A stretch of 64,000 bases of DNA, taken from positions 124,001 to 188,000 of the forward strand of contig NZ_AFHG01000044.1 of the NCBI RefSeq assembly GCF_000214035.2, read 5' to 3'. Shown in pieces: positions 60,668-64,000 of this stretch. Numbering within the stretch: position 1 is the first letter of the stretch; every line of letters begins with the position of its first letter. The notes beneath the pieces were generated by a model. That model searched no databases, was not told where the DNA came from, and worked only from the letters and a program-made list of their open reading frames with translations. The position numbers were made by a program, and so were the translations under genes. The stretch comes from Methyloversatilis universalis FAM5. GTDB taxonomy: Bacteria; Pseudomonadota; Gammaproteobacteria; Burkholderiales; Rhodocyclaceae.

Positions 60668-61411
60668 ATGAGCAATACCGACTTCGTACTCGCGATCGAG
60701 GACCTCACCGTGTCCTTCGACGGCTTCAAGGCGATCGACGCACTGACCCTCTACGTCGATCGCGGCGAACTGCGCGTGATCATCGGCCCGAACGGCGCCG
60801 GCAAGACCACGCTGCTCGACCTGATCTGCGGCAAGACCAAGGCCAGCGCCGGCAGCATCAAGTTCAAGAACCAGGAAATGACCAGACTGGCCGAGCACAA
60901 GATCGTGCGCGCCGGCGTCGGCCGCAAGTTCCAGACGCCGTCGATCTACGAAAACCTCTCGGTGTTCAAGAACCTGGAAGTGTCCTTCCCGCGGGGCCGC
61001 AGCGTGCTCGGCGCGCTCGGCTTCCGGTGCACCGACGAGGTGAAGGAAAGGGTGCAGTCGGTGGCGACCGAGATCGGTCTGGCCGACGCGCTCGACACCG
61101 AAGCCGGCCTGCTCAGCCACGGCCAGAAGCAATGGCTGGAGATCGGGATGCTGCTGATGCAGGAGCCCGAGCTGCTGATGCTGGACGAACCGATCGCCGG
61201 CATGAGCGTGCGTGAGCGCGAACTGACCGCCGACCTGCTGCAGCGCATCTGCAAGGGGCGCTCGGTGATCGTGATCGAGCACGACATGGATTTCGTCAAG
61301 CGCATCGCCCACAAGGTCACCGTCATGCACCAGGGAAAGATCCTCGCCGAAGGATCGATGGAGAAGGTGCAGGCCGATCCCAAGGTCATCGACGTCTATC
61401 TGGGCCACTGA
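60668..61411 (+). CDS. urtD: amide/urea ABC ATPase (UrtD/LivG type)
   Basis: The 247-residue ATPase has Walker A GPNGAGKTT, the signature LSHGQKQWLEIGMLL (the urea-transporter form of LSGGQ), Walker B LLMLDEPIAGM and switch EHDMDFV. The GRKFQTPSIYENLSVFKNLEVSF segment is typical of UrtD. It pairs with UrtE encoded 25 bp downstream. AGGAGA lies before the ATG. Confidence 0.93.
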   Translation: MSNTDFVLAIEDLTVSFDGFKAIDALTLYVDRGELRVIIGPNGAGKTTLLDLICGKTKASAGSIKFKNQEMTRLAEHKIVRAGVGRKFQTPSIYENLSVFKNLEVSFPRGRSVLGALGFRCTDEVKERVQSVATEIGLADALDTEAGLLSHGQKQWLEIGMLLMQEPELLMLDEPIAGMSVRERELTADLLQRICKGRSVIVIEHDMDFVKRIAHKVTVMHQGKILAEGSMEKVQADPKVIDVYLGH

Positions 61412-61436
61412 GCCCATCCACGGAAAGGATTCCATC

Positions 61437-62126
61437 ATGCTCAACGTGAAGGACGTCTTCGTCGCCTACGGCCAGAGCCAGGCGCTGCACGGCATTTCGT
61501 TCGAGGCGAACCGGAACGAGACGGTCGCCATCATGGGCCGCAACGGCATGGGCAAAACCACGCTGTTCAAGTCGCTGATCGGCGTGCTGCCGCTGAAGAG
61601 CGGCAGCATCGAGGTCGCCGGCAACGCGGTGCACAAGGACGAAAGCTACAAGCGCGTCGCCAAGGGCATCGCCTACGTGCCGCAGGGCCGGATGATTTTC
61701 CCGACGCTGACGGTCGAGGAAAACATCCAGACCGGTCTGGAAAACGCCAAGGTGAAGAAGGTGCCGGAAGAGATCTACGCGCTCTTCCCGGTGCTGTGGG
61801 ACATGCGCCGCCGCAAGGGCGGCAACCTGTCCGGCGGCCAGCAGCAGCAGCTCGCCATCGCCCGCGCGCTGGTGACCGATCCCAAGGTGCTGCTGCTCGA
61901 CGAGCCGACCGAAGGCATACAGCCCTCGATCATCAAGGACATCGCGAAGGCGCTGAACGAAATCCGCAAGCTGCGCGAAATCACCATCGTCGTGTCCGAA
62001 CAGGTGCTCAGTTTCGCGATGGACGTGGCCGACCGGCTGTTCGTCATCGAGGGCGGCCGCCTGGTCCATGAAAGCACCCGCGCGGAAACCGATACCGCGC
62101 GCATCAAGCAGTTCCTGTCCGTCTGA
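61437..62126 (+). CDS. urtE: amide/urea ABC ATPase (UrtE/LivF type)
   Basis: The 229-residue ATPase has Walker A GRNGMGKTT, the Q-loop AYVPQGRMIFPTLTVEENIQTGL, signature LSGGQQQQLAIARAL, Walker B VLLLDEPTEGIQP and a switch in which His is replaced (VVSEQVLSFA), normal for the UrtE/LivF branch. AAAGGA lies before the ATG at 61437. It completes the five-gene importer. Confidence 0.93.
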   Translation: MLNVKDVFVAYGQSQALHGISFEANRNETVAIMGRNGMGKTTLFKSLIGVLPLKSGSIEVAGNAVHKDESYKRVAKGIAYVPQGRMIFPTLTVEENIQTGLENAKVKKVPEEIYALFPVLWDMRRRKGGNLSGGQQQQLAIARALVTDPKVLLLDEPTEGIQPSIIKDIAKALNEIRKLREITIVVSEQVLSFAMDVADRLFVIEGGRLVHESTRAETDTARIKQFLSV

Positions 62127-62179
62127 CCCCGCCGCAAAGCACCCACCGCCCAACGCCCCTTCCATCCAAGGAGATCAAC

Positions 62180-63409
62180 ATGGCAGAGACCCTGATCAAG
62201 GTAGACCTGAAGCAGTCGCCCTATGAGAACGACATGGTGCACAACCGCTGGCACCCGGACATCCCCATCGTCGCGTGGGTGAAGCCGGGCGACGACTTCA
62301 AGATCGAAACCTACGACTGGACCGGCGGCTACATCCAGAACAACGACAGCGCGGACGACGTGCGCGATGTCGACCTGACCACGGTGCACTTCCTGTCCGG
62401 CCCGATCGGTGTCGAAGGCTGCGAGCCGGGCGACCTGCTGGTGGTCGACATCCTCGACATCGGCGCCAAGGAAGACAGCCTGTGGGGCTTCAATGGCTTC
62501 TTCTCGAAGAAGAACGGCGGCGGCTTCCTGACCGACCACTTCCCGCTGGCCCAGAAGTCGATCTGGGACATCAAGGGCATGTTCACCGAATCGCGCCACG
62601 TGCCGGGCGTCAAGTACGCCGGCCTGATCCACCCGGGTCTGATCGGCTGCCTGCCCGATCCCAAGCTGCTCGAGGAGTGGAACAAGCGCGAGATCGACTT
62701 CATCAACACCGACCCGGATCGCGTACCGGCGCTGGGCTGCCCGCCGTGCGCGCCGACCGCGCACATGGGCCGGCTGAAGGGCGAGGCGCGCGACAAGGCC
62801 GCGGCCGAAGCGGCCCGCACGGTGCCGCCGCGCGAGCACGGCGGCAACTGCGACATCAAGGACCTGTCGCGCGGCTCGCGCATCTACTTCCCGGTCTATG
62901 TGAAGGGCGGCGGCCTGTCGATGGGCGACCTGCACTTCTCGCAGGGCGACGGCGAAATCACCTTCTGCGGCGCCATCGAAATGGCCGGCTGGCTGCACCT
63001 GCGGGTGAACATCATCAAGGACGGCATGAAGAAGTACGCGGTGAAGAACCCGATCTTCAAGCCCAGCCCGATCACGCCCAAGTACGACGACTACCTGATC
63101 TTCGAAGGCATTTCGGTCGATGAACAGGGCAAGCAGCACTACCTCGACGTGCATGTGGCCTACCGCCAGGCCTGCCTGAACGCGATCGAGTACCTGAAGA
63201 AGTTCGGCTACTCCGGCGCCCAGGCCTACTCGATTCTGGGTACCGCGCCGGTGCAGGGTCACATCAGCGGCGTGGTGGACATCCCGAACGCCTGCGCGAC
63301 GCTGTGGCTGCCGACCGACATCTTCGACTTCGACATCATGCCGACCGAGGCCGGTCCGCAGAAATTCCTCGACGGCAGCGTGCAGATGCCGATCTCGGAA
63401 GACGTCTGA
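62180..63409 (+). CDS. fmdA: formamidase
   Basis: The 409-residue acetamidase/formamidase-family enzyme hydrolyses formamide to formate and ammonia in the cytoplasm. Motifs include MVHNRWHPDIPIVAWVKPGDDFKIETYDWTGG, PIGVEGCEPGDLLVVDILDIG, VPPREHGGNCDIKDLSRGSRIYFPVYVKGGGLSMGDLHFSQGDGEI (active-site region with GGNxD and GD-HxxQGDGE) and YSILGTAPVQGHISGVVDIPNACATLWLP. Length fits FmdA. The product formate would feed methylotrophic energy metabolism and ammonia nitrogen supply. AAGGAGA lies before the ATG. Confidence 0.95.
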   Translation: MAETLIKVDLKQSPYENDMVHNRWHPDIPIVAWVKPGDDFKIETYDWTGGYIQNNDSADDVRDVDLTTVHFLSGPIGVEGCEPGDLLVVDILDIGAKEDSLWGFNGFFSKKNGGGFLTDHFPLAQKSIWDIKGMFTESRHVPGVKYAGLIHPGLIGCLPDPKLLEEWNKREIDFINTDPDRVPALGCPPCAPTAHMGRLKGEARDKAAAEAARTVPPREHGGNCDIKDLSRGSRIYFPVYVKGGGLSMGDLHFSQGDGEITFCGAIEMAGWLHLRVNIIKDGMKKYAVKNPIFKPSPITPKYDDYLIFEGISVDEQGKQHYLDVHVAYRQACLNAIEYLKKFGYSGAQAYSILGTAPVQGHISGVVDIPNACATLWLPTDIFDFDIMPTEAGPQKFLDGSVQMPISEDV

Positions 63410-63419
63410 GGGCGCCGCC

Positions 63420-63749
63420 ATGCCGACCTACGACTTTCACTGCGAGGCGCATGGCGGCTTTTCCGCCATGCGCAGCATCGCGCAGCGGGACGCGCCCTGC
63501 CTGTGCCCGGCCTGCGGCCAGCCGGCTGCGCGCCAGCTGATCTCGGCACCGGCTTTCGCCGACATGCCGGGCCAGCTGCGCAGCGCGCACGCCACCAACG
63601 AACGCGCCCGCCACGAGCCCAAGCTGGCCAGCCGCTCGCACGGCCCCGGCTGCTCGTGCTGCAGCGGCAAGCCGAGCAAGACCACGGCCGTCGCGCGCGA
63701 CGGCTCCAAGGCCTTCCCCACAAAACGCCCCTGGATGATCAGCCACTGA
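63420..63749 (+). CDS. fmdB: FmdB-family zinc-ribbon protein
   Basis: The 109-residue protein starts MPTYDFHCEAHGGFSAMRSIAQRDAPCLCPACGQPAARQLISAP, the FmdB zinc ribbon (Cys8 and CLCPAC pairs). A second cysteine cluster, GCSCCSG, lies near the C-terminus. In Methylophilus FmdB is encoded next to formamidase and affects its expression; its biochemical role is uncertain. It starts 10 bp after fmdA and is surely co-transcribed. Confidence 0.92.
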   Translation: MPTYDFHCEAHGGFSAMRSIAQRDAPCLCPACGQPAARQLISAPAFADMPGQLRSAHATNERARHEPKLASRSHGPGCSCCSGKPSKTTAVARDGSKAFPTKRPWMISH

Positions 63750-63808
63750 TCGCCCGCGCACGCCTTTCCACCGTTTCAACGCACCTTCACAACCGGGAGT
63801 CCAGCACC

Positions 63809-64000
63809 ATGAAAAAATCATCCAACACCCCGCGCCTGGCCGCACTGGCCGCTGCCCTCGCCACCTGCGGTGCCGCGCAGGCCGGCGTCACCGTGGCCGG
63901 TCCCGGCGAAAGCTATCTGACGCTGAGCCTGTGGGCGCGCTCGTCCTTCTCCAGCGTCGAGAACGCGGCGCCGGACGGCTCGCGCTCCAGCGATTTCTCG
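63809..64000 (+). CDS. outer-membrane porin, probable amide porin (3' end cut by window edge)
   Basis: The 64 visible residues show a signal peptide (MKKSSNTPRLAALAAALATCGAAQA) followed by GVTVAGPGESYLTLSLWARSSFSSVENAAPDGSRSSDFS, parallel to the porin at 51306. Its place directly after fmdB, in the same direction with a 59-bp gap, matches the association of the FmdC porin with formamide genes in Methylophilus. The rest lies outside the window. Confidence 0.8.
   Translation, partial: MKKSSNTPRLAALAAALATCGAAQAGVTVAGPGESYLTLSLWARSSFSSVENAAPDGSRSSDFS

Noticed and set aside
1-64000. CRISPR arrays, rRNA or tRNA genes
   Set aside because: Reading through gaps showed no regularly spaced direct repeats and no sequence I could fold or match as tRNA or rRNA; a dedicated search was not possible.

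Overview
The window is high-GC DNA from a proteobacterium, most likely a betaproteobacterium of the Rhodocyclaceae and quite possibly a Methyloversatilis-like methylotroph. This is inferred from gene content: a UrtABCDE-type transporter joined to formamidase (fmdA), fmdB and a porin, a DUF3567 gene, acnB, and a sulfonate-oxidation cluster. I saw no rRNA, tRNA or CRISPR array.

Layout. (1) About 1-4.1 kb is the early-control end of a Mu-like transposable prophage: a MuA-type transposase cut by the left edge, two small early genes and a divergent XRE repressor, with six copies of the decamer GTTGACGCTT in and around the repressor promoter. (2) 4.7-7.4 kb carries a SoxCD-like molybdoenzyme/cytochrome pair and a divergent TetR regulator with its operator. 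(3) 7.5-29 kb is a sulfur island. A long minus-strand run encodes a Rieske oxygenase (alpha, beta), its reductase, a Rieske ferredoxin fused to a cyclic-nucleotide-binding-type domain (cNBD), a periplasmic binding protein and a SsuABC/TauABC-type importer with two permeases and two ATPases; one permease also carries an N-terminal cNBD. Divergently, SulP and SoeABC (cytoplasmic sulfite dehydrogenase) are encoded, followed by TauE/SafE with a third, free-standing cNBD protein, and an NtrC-type sigma-54 activator with its NtrB-like kinase. (4) 30-43.5 kb is mostly housekeeping or signalling: PCu(A)C copper chaperone, greB, DAHP synthase, acnB, murB, two histidine kinase or regulator loci and a PQQ-dependent sugar dehydrogenase-like protein. 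(5) 43.5-48.9 kb is an overlapping six-gene run ending in four surface-glycan genes. (6) 49-64 kb holds a DUF3047 gene, a chlorite-dismutase-family gene, a porin, a transporter-like hybrid histidine kinase with its response regulator, and the amide/urea uptake and formamidase operon, ending in a second porin cut by the right edge.

How region 3 may work (inference). A sulfonate, with methanesulfonate the leading candidate in a methylotroph and an arylsulfonate the alternative, is imported and its C-S bond is opened by the Rieske oxygenase. The sulfite released is oxidised by SoeABC on the cytoplasmic side, possibly with SoxCD outside, and sulfate or sulfite leaves through SulP and TauE. Three GG-N10-GC sigma-54 promoters and three 15-bp palindromes GTTTC-N5-GAAAC tie the oxygenase/importer, SulP-SoeABC and cNBD-TauE transcription units into one regulon, most simply under the activator encoded inside the island. 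The three cNBDs all replace the usual cassette Glu with Trp (VFGWAA), which suggests that transport, electron supply and a soluble sensor respond to one shared ligand. I consider this coupling the most novel content of the window.
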